Positions 1 through 9,386 of a stretch of DNA of 64,000 bases are shown here, piece after piece. The notes below the pieces were generated by a model that was given only the letters and a program-made list of their open reading frames with translations, had not been told where the DNA came from and searched no databases. Every line of letters begins with the position of its first letter. The stretch's first letter is position 1. Source of the stretch: Bombardia bombarda. Its lineage: Eukaryota > Ascomycota > Sordariomycetes > Sordariales > Lasiosphaeriaceae. The position numbers and the translations under genes are program-made. Where the stretch lies: NCBI GenBank assembly GCA_030512295.1, contig JAULSR010000009.1:310001-374000 (forward strand), read 5' to 3'.

Positions 1-1402
1 TCGAGATCGTGCATGAAGGAATGCTGCTCGCCCAGAAGCGCCCGGATTGCCATGAACGCCCTCGTGCCGGTCATGCCCTTTGCTCCAGAGGCGCCATCTC
101 GTTGCTCTCTGGCGGCGAGGTCCAGGTCAATCAAGAATGAAGGCCAGGAGAGGTTGCCGTCGTCCTCATTGATCATGAGATTGCCGATAGAGATGTCTCT
201 GTGAAGGCAGCCGATCTTGCGCCGCAAGGACTCATGTCCTTCAATGCAGCCCTCCAACACAGCAAGCAGGGCCGATCGGGAGCTTGCCTCGTAGATGGGC
301 TTTCCATAGTCACGAAGAATGATACGTCGATGCACCCGATTCGATAGTGCGTCGCCGCCAGCCTTCGTTGGATATGCCGAACAGGATCGCTTACTAAGGG
401 GCAAAGGGGGCGTCAGATGGTCGCTTCTTGCTAGTAGCGCTGCTGCTGTTGTTACGACCTCTCCGTGAAGCTTTAGACGCGATTATACTCGGCGGCGGCA
501 TCGAGCGTTCTGGCCGGTAATTCGTAGCTATGGTAACATCCAGTCCTCTGCGAACGTTGTTTCGAATGTCGTCATCCGTGCTATATACTTGAACAGTTTC
601 GTAGTAATAGTATCGGGCCACGTTGACAACACTTTGATTAGTTGCCTCGTGTATCAATTCGCCCTCCTTATCGTATTCGGGGTATTGCTATGAGTCTTTG
701 ATAACGAGTGGTGTCTATGGGTATCCTTCGCGATAGGCTTTCCAATACGTCGTATGTAAGAGAAGGCAGGTACGCCTGATCAAGGTGGTCACAATGAAGA
801 CAACTGGGAAGGCGAGCAATGAAGATAACTAGGAAGGCGAGCAATGAAGATAACTGGGAAGGCGAGCAATGACTGGTATTGGCGTAAGACTTCAACCTGG
901 CCCTCGCAACGGAAGGTGGGCGAGGGCCGCTGCTTATATACATAGATGGTGGGATAACTGGCATGTGCTTGGGGATGTCCTTGGCTTGGGGATGTCCTTA
1001 CAATAGATTTAATACTAGATGTGGGCATCGTCTGGATTATCGGCGATAGCTGACTTAAAGAGTAGTTTAATACGATTAAGGTCGAAATCGTCAAAGAAGA
1101 GCGAGAGTTCAAGCCACATAATGTCGTTTCGAAAGCTGCCGCGACCGGTCCTGGTAGGTAGTAGGTCGGTAGCGGCAAGGTTTTGCATCGCTCTCAAAAA
1201 GGCGTAAATAAATTTCCGGAGCTCTCCCTATCGATTAGAGAAGCATACTATAGCGAAGCTGGATTGCCATACCATCTTGGTCAAGTTGACCCAGCGCGTC
1301 CGGAGTGCATGGGATCTTCCCGTCTTCGCAGACCAAATTAAACGAAGCACGGAAGGCATCAAGGCACTTTCCGATGGGATTGTTATTGATGATCTCTGAC
1401 TG
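1..1402 (-). pseudogene. Decayed FunK1-type fungal protein kinase
   Basis: Read on the minus strand, bases 1-690 encode a FunK1 kinase core: a YYYYETV/DDIRNNVRRGLD block, the segment NRVHRRIILRDYGKPIYEAS, the catalytic loop HRDISIGNLMIN and an FLIDLDLA stretch in the DFG position. The coding is broken. TAG at 688-690 stands where the family has Trp in a WQYPE motif; TAG TAA plus a frame change occurs near 394-400. A separate piece at 1015-1197 ends ADNPDDAHI followed by TAG, again where Trp is expected. A 56-codon open stretch at about 1233-1402 (MQSEIINNNPIGKCLDAF...) looks like the family's N-terminus. The middle is missing or replaced by a short tandem repeat. The locus continues left of the window. 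FunK1 kinases are a fungal-specific family of mostly unknown substrate. Family identity is recognised from memory of its motifs; RIP as the cause is inference. Confidence 0.75.
793..867. repeat. 25-bp tandem repeat, 3 copies
   Basis: Three adjacent 25-bp units beginning AATGAAGA and ending AAGGCGAGC, differing at two positions. It lies inside the decayed FunK1 locus where the middle of the gene should be. Confidence 0.9.
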
Positions 1403-2342
1403 CATTAGACTATTTATAGTAAAAAAGCAATGGCTTTAAGTACAAGTACCGTAACAATGTACGCTATATTAATTTTAGGGCGGGTGGGATGCTTTCGATT
1501 GCGGGAGAGGGAAAACGACCGAAAGGAGTCGCGTTTCCGTTGCATTTCGGTTGGTTGCGCAGAGTTTCTGCCCAGTCGCCCAGCCACAAGGCTCAGCCAC
1601 CGTTGGGAAATTTTCATTCCAAAGTCATTAGTCAGCAATAAGCAATCAGCTGTCCTCCACCAAAAAAGAGACTTCATTCGCCTACCTAAGCACATTCATC
1701 AAGTTTCGTGTGTGGATTTTATGCCAAGGTATATAGCCGGGGCTCGGACGCAAGGGATCTTGAACGCTCAAGTCATCACAATGGAGATGCCCGGTCCTCA
1801 GATGGCTCACGCGGTTCCTTAACATTGTCTCAACGCCTGCAAAGCTTGCGTTCGCTAATTAATAGCCAAAGAACAGTACCACCACCTATGTGCTACATAA
1901 AGAATGACCAAGGCATTCGCGTCATTCCTTTTCCATCAACACTAATCCACCAAATGATCAGCGAAACTAAATCAACAAGAAGAAAAAAACTCATTACTCT
2001 CTCATCTGGACGCCAGTCTAATCATGGCACTCGACTTTCAAAGACCTCGGCAAAAACAGCAGAACAAAAGAAAAAATCCCATGCTGGTCCACACAAATCT
2101 CGCCTGAAAGCGTTCCACAACCATCCCCTCTGCTCATCCGCAATCCTTCAATCCCAGATCTATCACTCTTACAACTTTCTCCCACCACAAAACCACTATG
2201 TATGAACTCGCACTCCCACGCTCGCTCGACTCTCCCATTTGTATGTGAGTAATTACTCGAAGCAAAGCCGTCCGTCGACTCCACGCCCGCCGCAGGCTGT
2301 TTGCTGCCACGCACCGCCCAATTCACCCGGCACAGGTCCAGC
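1403..2342. other. Intergenic, no gene recognised
   Basis: Several overlapping open frames of 90-165 codons occur on both strands but none resembles a protein or has a credible splice pattern. The stretch from about 1850 to 2200 is A/C-rich on the plus strand and would suit the 3' side of the minus-strand gene that follows. Confidence 0.5.
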
Positions 2343-3254
2343 TTACATTGAGTAGGAGTAGCGTCTAGGTTGCGGGCAGTAAGGGATGCCGATCATGTTC
2401 CCGAACCCGGGGTGATGGGCGCGGTAGTATCCGTTGGGAAGATCGGGAGTATCGCTCTCATCGTCGCCGTCGTCGTCTTCAGAAGGCTCAGGAGGTGGGG
2501 CATAGGAGACCCCGGCAGGGGGTTGGTAGGTGTAGACAGGGCCTGATGGGGGGGAGTGGCAGACAGGGTTTGGTCGGTAGGTGACAGGGCCTTGCCAGGT
2601 GGTGTAGGGAGGGCGTGGCTGGAAGGCACCCGAAGGGGGATTGTAGAGGGGTGAATTGTAGCGAGGATCGGTGATGGGTGGACTGAAGGCGGGTGGATTG
2701 AAGGTGGGTGGATTGAAGGCGGGTGGATTGAAGGCGGGTGGATTGCTGGCAGAACGATCGAGGTCAGGTAGACTGCCGAGGTATTCAAGATTAAAGGTCG
2801 GATTGAAGCTTTCAGAGGTGGATCGTCGGCGTGGCGGGGGATGGTGGTCCCAGGGGTTGAAGAAGTAGTTGTTGATGGTTAGGGTAGAACACACCGAGAC
2901 GGATCGTGGGGGTGGTGTTGGGGGGCTTTGGCCAGAACGGTCTTGGTCAGCCCGCTCGATGGGTGCGAATGACACCCTGCGTTGAGGACGTGGCGAGTTA
3001 ATGTGTGGCGGTGGGGTTCCGACTCGTTCAGGACGTCGTGAGTATGGCGGTGGGGGATCTCTGGTAGATCTAGCATCTGTTGCCATGAGGTTAGTCAAGG
3101 CTTTTGTGTAGATAGGGAGATACTTACTCCTGTTTGAAGCTGGCACCCGGGGTCGTAAACAGGCGCCGAGATGATGATCTTCACCACAGGGTCCGCTGCT
3201 GCAATGGCGGCGCTGACGCGGCGTGCCTACGCCGGAAGAATCTGTGTTGACCAT
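2343..3254 (-). CDS. Disordered Pro-rich protein (cluster gene A)
   Basis: A 303-codon open frame; removing a good 51-bp intron at 3077-3127 (GTAAGT donor, TTGACTAAC branch site, CAACAG acceptor, phase 1) leaves about 286 residues. No fold is recognised. The N-terminal exon contains a Cys/His patch (RRHCSSGPCGEDHHLGAC). The centre has a run of NPPAF/NPPTF pentads at plus-strand 2685-2750, where the DNA repeats GGTGGATTGAAGGCG-like units. Near the C-terminus there is an acidic block (EPSEDDDGDDESD) and the protein ends PRRYSYSM. Because the intron length is a multiple of three and has no stop, the unspliced form would also be translatable. First of six co-oriented genes for low-complexity proteins. 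Function unknown. Confidence 0.65.
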   Translation of the reverse strand: MVNTDSSGVGTPRQRRHCSSGPCGEDHHLGACLRPRVPASNRSKYLPIYTKALTNLMATDARSTRDPPPPYSRRPERVGTPPPHINSPRPQRRVSFAPIERADQDRSGQSPPTPPPRSVSVCSTLTINNYFFNPWDHHPPPRRRSTSESFNPTFNLEYLGSLPDLDRSASNPPAFNPPAFNPPTFNPPAFSPPITDPRYNSPLYNPPSGAFQPRPPYTTWQGPVTYRPNPVCHSPPSGPVYTYQPPAGVSYAPPPEPSEDDDGDDESDTPDLPNGYYRAHHPGFGNMIGIPYCPQPRRYSYSM

Positions 3255-4042
3255 GGTCTTCCTCTTTACCGAGAAACGAACAACTTGAAGGCTAGGGACG
3301 TAGGGATCTTGATGTGAAACAAGTCAAGGTATCTGTGAAGTCGTTAACTGTGACCGATACAAAACAGAAGTGCAAAGTGGTAAAGAGAGAAGCATGCCGA
3401 AGGTAAAAGTAAGGCTTTAAAAGCGCGTATTTATACCCAGCTCAAAAACGGCTGTCTTTCATGGCACATATATTGCGGTCGACAAGCGAATCATCAAGTT
3501 GGTGTGGTACAATTGCTCAGGCAAACGCTAGCAAGTACAGATGTGTAATAGTCAGAATAATAGTGTAGATTCAGAATCCCAGTGGTGCGCGGGTTATCAC
3601 TGCTGGATACGATGGCTGGTTGAGAGGACAAGGGTCGTCCATGCGACTTACATGTAAGCAACGCCCGTGAGATGTACAGCCAATACAGCGCATACCTAAG
3701 TTATCTACTGGCGGGCCTATCGCCTCCTCTGAGGTATTTAGGTAAGTACCTAGGCAAGTATAGAGGGGAAAGGAAAGGACTGGCACAAAGAACCGCTGCA
3801 ATGAGCATGATGTATTCAGTTTCCTACATCTCAGCCGCCCTGCTCCAGTAAAGCCTCCCAAGCTGCACAATACCTCTCCAAAAATACCTACTCATCCATC
3901 AACGAAACGATAAAACTCCAAAAGACATCGAAAAATGAATGTACTACCTCGCTACCTACTTACTTACAAGTACTCAAAAACACTTAGTAATACCAAAAAC
4001 AACCCCTTCCTAGCAAATCTTTTGCGCTGTGTTTAATCTACT
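3255..4042. other. Intergenic, no gene recognised
   Basis: Promoter side of cluster gene A. It contains CCTAGGTAA/TACCTAGGCA-type short repeats common in fungal intergenic DNA and an isolated 99-codon minus frame (3571-3870) that I do not recognise. Confidence 0.5.
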
Positions 4043-4563
4043 CTACCTATACTTCTGATGGGGGGCGCAAAAGTAAGCTCCGGTCATGTCAATAAACCAG
4101 GAGTGTTTCTCGCCAGGCACTATTAACGCCGCGGGGGATACGAATATCCGAGAACGACTGGTGCTTGATTCACGATCCGTTTTGACTGGCGTGCGGTGGC
4201 GTGACGTCCGTCTTGAGTTGCTGGCGTGAGAAGAGTCTACACTGCCCGGGTTGACCATTGCTTCGTCTCGTCTAAATCTTCGCCTGTTGGAATTGCGGCG
4301 AGGGTAATGATTAGGAGCGTCACGTTCATTCCGGTCATCGTCAAAAGGGTCTCCTATAGTGTCATGATTATTAGTATCGTGAGTCTGTAAATGATGGGGC
4401 GGAATAGGAGCTAGGACTTACCCCTGTTTGGGTCAGAAAGCTGGCCACTTTCTGCAACCCAGTCCTCCACCCTTTGCATCTTCTGGCGGCCTCTCTGAAG
4501 AAGGCTTTCCTGATCGTCCTGGTCATTGCGGAGGCTAGTGTTGTGCATTTGGTACCTTGACAT
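4043..4563 (-). CDS. Small Arg-rich hydrophilic protein (cluster gene B)
   Basis: Two exons, 4563-4422 and 4353-4043, joined across a 68-bp intron at 4354-4421 (GTAAGT donor, TACTAATAAT branch site, CTATAG acceptor, phase 1) give 150 residues. Exon 1 starts MSRYQMHNTS, is rich in Gln and charge, and ends QRVEDWVAESGQLSDPNR. Exon 2 continues GDPFDDDRNERDAPNHYPRR, then a Ser/Arg stretch and the C-terminus FIDMTGAYFCAPHQKYR. The motif RV-x-[DE]-W ... DP-[NW]-[KR] directly before a phase-1 intron recurs in cluster gene D, suggesting common origin. No known domain; function unknown. Confidence 0.65.
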
Positions 4564-5222
4564 TAGTGGCAGCTCTACGTGTTGCTGGGCAGGTAGATAA
4601 GTAGTAGGAGTCTTTGGATAGGTTCTGGTTGCTAGTTCTAGAATAGTAGGCTGGGATCAAATAGTTTGCTCCTTTCAATTGTGCAAAGTTCGATGTGTGC
4701 AAAGTTTCAGCACAAAAGCACTAGACTAGACCCAGGTTCCTATGCCCAAGTACTTATACATTTCCCAAAGTCAAAGTGTAGACCCATCCGATGTCTGGAG
4801 GTATGAATCAGCGGGTTGGCATTGTAGCCAGAGCTGGAAACCTGATACAATGAAAGCCCAATTTTAATTATGGGATTGGAATCAGGTCGCGATTTGTCTG
4901 TCATGGATGCTATATAAATACAATAATGGTCAGAAAGTCCAGCACGAAATACTTGGGTGGCAAAAGTGGATGTGTTACTGGACTTATTGACCAATGATAT
5001 ACCTACAATGACAGCTTGAGAGGCCATATATTGCTAAGTTCGTGCACTTCGCACGAGAGTTATTGGTCTATTGCAATCTCACTTGATACTTTTGATACAG
5101 CGGTTCGATGTTTGTTCAATAACAGTCACAGTGTGCCGGCCCAATACATTTGAGTCGAATTTCTTTGACTGACACATTGAATCATTACTACATGTAGCTC
5201 TACTAGGTACTTTCTCAAAAAT
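4564..5222. other. Intergenic upstream of gene B
   Basis: Contains one unrecognised 95-codon minus frame (4740-5027) with no splice or start context that supports it. Otherwise nothing seen. Confidence 0.45.
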
Positions 5223-5394
5223 AGTACCACCAAACACAAAGAAACTGTGGTATGGTGCAGTGGGTGAGCGGTTCTGCGACAAGGCAGGCGTATTAATTGG
5301 TCTAACCCCGCGAGGATGCTTATCCTCTATCCGCTTACCCTATGAATAGCTCGCGGGTTCGATCCCCCGACTGAAACTGGCCACATTTTTTTTT
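5223..5394 (+). ncRNA. Pol III tRNA-like unit, copy 1
   Basis: A box-A match (TGGTGCAGTGGG at 5253) and a box-B match (GGTTCGATCC at 5356) are about 100 bp apart and are followed by a run of nine T at 5386-5394, the usual Pol III terminator. The flanks GTGG/CCAC can pair, but no clean cloverleaf with a 5-bp T stem forms, so it is more like a tRNA-derived SINE or an atypical intron-bearing tRNA than a standard tRNA. A second copy lies 64 bp downstream. Box positions are seen; transcription is inferred. Confidence 0.5.
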
Positions 5395-5457
5395 GATGCG
5401 AAAAATAAAACTAGCTGTGGGTATATGACTAGTTTTACTAAGCACCTTATTGAAAAC

Positions 5458-5632
5458 AGTACCACCAAACACAAAGAAACTGTGGTATGGCGCAGTGGGT
5501 GAGCGGTTCTGCGACAAGGTAGGCGTATTAATTGGTCTTCGCCCCGCGAGGATGCTTATCCTCTATCCGCTTACCCTATGAATAGCTCGCGGGTTCGATT
5601 CCCCGACTGAAACTGGCCACTTTTTTTTTTTT
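5458..5632 (+). ncRNA. Pol III tRNA-like unit, copy 2
   Basis: Nearly identical to copy 1 from the AGTACCACCAAACAC leader to the GGCCAC end, with a perfect box A (TGGCGCAGTGGG) and box B (GGTTCGATTCC). It ends in twelve T at 5621-5632. The few differences include T/C in box A and TAA/TCG in the spacer. The high identity across the whole unit indicates recent duplication or selection. Confidence 0.5.
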
Positions 5633-5883
5633 CTCAACCATCTGTCTACCTAACTTCGGTACTTGTAACTCTAGTAAAAAATACTTAACGACTTATTAAA
5701 CTCCCTTGATCTCCTGCCACAACGCTCATCAATCAACACAACGATAAAAGTCAACGATGCTAAACATCCCCGCCAATAAAACAAAACCAAAAACAGAGGC
5801 ACTCTCTCCAATATCAATATCAAACTTGAGTTAACTACTTGTAGGGGCTGACGCATGAAAGTTGCATCTTCGCCGGCACCAGA

Positions 5884-6731
5884 CTACTTACTATTCTGGT
5901 AGTGCCATGGGGTTCTCGGAGGTGGATACATGTATTCCTGTTGCGGCCACACCTGATACTGCCCATGACCTGACGATTGGTATCTAAGATTGGACAACTG
6001 CTGCCGCTGATATAGCATATAGTCATCGTAAAACGTAGGAAAGTCTCGACGAGGTGGGCGCTTGAAACGTCGGCCGGTTTCCTTCCCGGCGCCTTCTTCA
6101 TATGGAGGCCTAATAGACTCTTCTGACAACACGGCTCCATGTCCTCTGTTGCTTGGCTGTCTCGCAGACTGCACATTAGATGGCGGTGGGATGTATTGAT
6201 CCTGAAAGTGCAATACCACTTCGTAAGAGTTGACCGGGGACTTTTGCGACGACTTGGACTTGACAGGACGTTTTCCGCGGAGGTCGTGGGCGTCATCAAA
6301 GCTGGAATCGCTCTCGGACACGTATCCTTTTCGACCCGATGTCTTTGGTACTGAGGCAGAGGGTTTCTTGCTCTCTAAGTGGATGATACATTTAGCAGGC
6401 AGTTCAATGGTGTTGGGGCGAACTTGTAAATTGAGAAAGAACCAATGTTTGGGGCAGTTCTAACCTCGTGATAGTTTCTTCTTCCTAGAAGTACTTGGCT
6501 CGTAATCCACTTGTCGCGTTTGGCTGTCAGGGTGCCGCCGGCGCGACCGCTGTTCTGACTCTTCCAAGTCCAGATCTTGTAAATCAACACCATCAGTATG
6601 AGTGAGCGAATGATAGAGCAACGCAAAACAAGGTCCTCACCATCCTTATGCTGCGCGAGGGCAACCTTCTCGGCCCAGAGCATGACCTTTACCGCTAGAC
6701 GTATGCGTCTCTCAGGGAGTAGAGACAACAT
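5884..6731 (-). CDS. Basic/Gln-Tyr-rich hydrophilic protein (cluster gene C)
   Basis: Three exons (6731-6641, 6575-6465, 6374-5884) with introns at 6576-6640 (GTGAGG ... TTACAAG) and 6375-6464 (GTTAGA ... CACTTAG), both phase 1, give 230 residues in one frame. Exon 1 is short and amphipathic (MLSLLPERRIRLAVKVMLWA). Exon 2 is strongly charged (DLDLEESEQRSRRRHPDSQ). Exon 3 carries an acidic VSESDSSFDDAHDLRGKR patch, basic RRFKRPPRRD, and a Tyr/Gln-rich tail ending TPWHYQNSK. No known domain. The splice choices rest on the frame of exon 2, which matches the compositional style of its neighbours. An 18-bp minisatellite sits 195 bp upstream of the start. Confidence 0.6.
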
Positions 6732-6925
6732 GATGGCCCTGGAGATGATAGAATGTATAGTAGCTTTGCGTAGATGGATTCTAGTCTGCGGTGGGACAAT
6801 GCCGCGTATACGTTGCAGGCGTGCAAACTTTGACGTGAAAGAAAAGCGAAGTGCACAGCCATAGCCCCAGCTTCCATGCGTAGGGTATTTATTGAAGCGA
6901 AGCTTTAATTGATCTTGGCGCGGAA

Positions 6926-7107
6926 GTTGTTTATAACGTAGTGGTTGTTTATAACGTGGTGGTTATTTATAACGTAGTGGTTGTTTATAACGTAGTGGTT
7001 GTTTATGGTTGTTTATAACGTAGTGGTTGTTTATAACGTAGTGGTTGTTTATGGTTGTTTATAACGTAGTGGTTGTCTATAACGTAGTGGTTGTTTATAA
7101 CGTAGTG
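6926..7107. repeat. 18-bp minisatellite with short variant units
   Basis: Exactly 182 bp: nine 18-bp units of type GTTGTTTATAACGTAGTG and two 10-bp truncated units GTTGTTTATG. The order is 4 full, short, 2 full, short, 3 full, implying unequal exchange of a compound block. It is just upstream of cluster gene C. Confidence 0.95.
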
Positions 7108-7815
7108 ACAAGGCAAGAAGCTTGCTTATTTACAGTGGATTATTTACAGTGAGAAAAAGTGTATGAAGAAACCTTCGGCCATTGGTCAGTTCGTCCAGTG
7201 GCGTCCAAAACCCTTGGCTATTGGACAACGAGGAAAGACGGAGAATACAAAAAGACGAAAAAAACAAATATATTACCCCCGTAAAAGTCGCCGCGGGGAG
7301 AAGGGTGGGGGGTGATGATAAATTCCGTTCATTCTCGAGCGTCAGCAAGAAAGCCCCCCGCAGGGGGCCGCCCCGGATGCGGCACAACACCCACTATTGT
7401 ATAACCTGGACTGGAGTTGGACGGCAGTAGGTGTGCCATGATTGTTGATGGTAAGGTACCTACCAAAAATTGAAAACTTGCATGTGTTACCAGGTATATG
7501 TACCTCGCATAAAAGCTGGCCAATCTACTGGTTGGTTCATCTGATACTCCCAGTCCCCTACAGTTCCGGGCTTGTCAACATTATTCACGGTGTGGCTGGT
7601 CAACACAGGTGAGTCGGAAGCAAGTCGGAAGCAAATCATGAGCACCAGAGATCGCAGGCATGGTGTGAGATATCCACCCTCTTGCAGTGAAAAAGGAAAT
7701 CAGATAAGCCCTAACGGGAAGAAATGTCCATGGTGCTGCTCTGAGTGCGCCGAGCGAGACGTACCGGGAATCCAACGCCCAAAACCCTCCCCGATGAATC
7801 AGGCCGTCTCAACCG
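7108..7815. other. Intergenic, no gene recognised
   Basis: Overlapping frames of 60-119 codons on both strands with no family resemblance. Includes the 3' flank of cluster gene D. Confidence 0.5.
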
Positions 7816-8682
7816 TCAGCCAAGACTGTAGAATAAACGGAACTTTCCAGCCCAGTTTTCTCTACGGCGCAATCTGTATGTCCTCTCGTCTGTGTGACGG
7901 TAATGCCCTCCGGGGGCGGGCTCGTAGGTAACTTGGCAGCTGCGATGGATAACAGGGAGCCTCTCGCGAGAAACATAGCGCGGTGGGGGGTCTCGTTCTA
8001 CGTGTGACTGTCGCCATGCATCCGCCTCGCGTCTTGCTCGTACTCGCTCTGCCTCTCGCTCTCGCTCTCTATCTTCCTCCCGCTCTCGTTCTAGCGCTTT
8101 CTGTACTTCTCGCTCTCGTTTCTCTTTCTCTGCTCGCGCTATCCGTGCTTCTCGATCTCGTTCCTCTTGCTCTTCCCTGGACTGTTGCTCTCGTCTTCTC
8201 GTTCGTTGCGCTTGCTCCTCCCGTTCTAATCTAGCAGCTGCCGCCCGTAATTCTGCTTTCGCTTTATCGGGATCATGTAGGACTATGGTCCGACGCATCC
8301 GATCCGTACCAGCTTCTGAAACTCTGTTCCATACTGGAGCGTACGCCTGGCGGTAGCTCCTCGAGTTGCTTGAGGTGCGCTGCTGTTGCTCGCGGGCGGG
8401 CCGTGCCGAGAACCGTTCCGAGAACCGTTCCGAGAACCGTTCCGAATCGTAGTCGCACTCTGAGACGGATCTATGCCTTTCAGGCAAATGTGCCAAGTCT
8501 TCATCATACCTGTCTGGGTCTCGATGGGGTCCTGGTAGGAGAGATTGGTCAAAATTCTACGCTCAAAGGAGAGTATAGTATTGGATCGGTTCAGAGCCAA
8601 ATAGGTACTTACTCTTCCATGGGTCTACTCTTTGGTCAATCCACCACTCGGATACACGCCGTGAGAGTGAGTCGCTCGACAT
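7816..8682 (-). CDS. Arg/Glu-rich coiled-coil protein (cluster gene D)
   Basis: Exon 1 (8682-8613) starts MSSDSLSRRVSEWWIDQRV and ends DPWK; a phase-1 intron at 8532-8612 (GTAAGT donor, CTACCAG acceptor) leads to exon 2 (8531-7816), giving 261 residues. After a triple RFSE repeat the centre is an almost uninterrupted Glu/Arg helix (about residues 125-205, with REREEDREREREAERVRARR), likely a single alpha-helix or coiled coil. The C-terminal 50 residues (SCQVTYEP ... RENWAGKFRLFYSLG) are less biased. The exon-1 motif RRVSEWW ... DPWK before a phase-1 intron resembles gene B. Function unknown. Confidence 0.65.
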
Positions 8683-9386
8683 GGTGATAGCGCTGTGACT
8701 GACGAGTTTACGGCAGCAGGGCGAAGGTATATAGTCCCTGGTAAGGTGAGATCGTTTGCATGTGGTAGCCGCGGGAAATGTGCCAAGTTCGTCGTGGACA
8801 AAAGCGAAGAAGCGCTTGAAAATGGTAAGTGGGCCGATATTTATACCTGTCAGGGAGATGCAATGCACAGCCGTCCATGGGCCCCCATGGTGCTGATCTA
8901 TGACCCAGCGAGGCAGAAATATTGCCGAAATGAAACTGTGAAGTCATATATCTAAACTAACAAAGAAAACAACAGCAAGGTGTGAGCTTGCATGCAAGGA
9001 ACGTGATACGAAGCACCCTCATCACCCTCGCGACTTCCCAAAAGACCTTACCACCTCCCGTCCACTTGACGCGCCTTCCTGACAAGCCATCCATCTTTGA
9101 GACCCACCTCCCCCTTCCAATCAAATTCACATTTCCCTTACGCACTGACAATCTTTTTCATCCTCCCCCTCCCTCCCTAGGGCAGTAGTTACCGACCGCC
9201 GCTATCAACGCCGAGAAAGCAAACACGTCCAATAATTACATCAAACAACAATCTTTTCCCCCCTCTGACCAATCCAACCGCCTTTTCATTTCGGAAACCC
9301 CATACTCCGATGCCCCCCTCCCCATACTGCAAAGTCCCTCTACGTATCTCCTTTCGTCCAGACCTAAACAACCAGCCCACCCTCGC
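8683..9386. other. Intergenic, no gene recognised
   Basis: Small overlapping frames only. The segment 9050-9400 is C/T-rich on the plus strand and is the 3' flank of the next minus-strand gene. Confidence 0.5.

Noticed and set aside
4740..5027. 95-codon minus frame as a transposon or reverse-transcriptase fragment
   Set aside because: No motif of any transposase, integrase or polymerase could be found.
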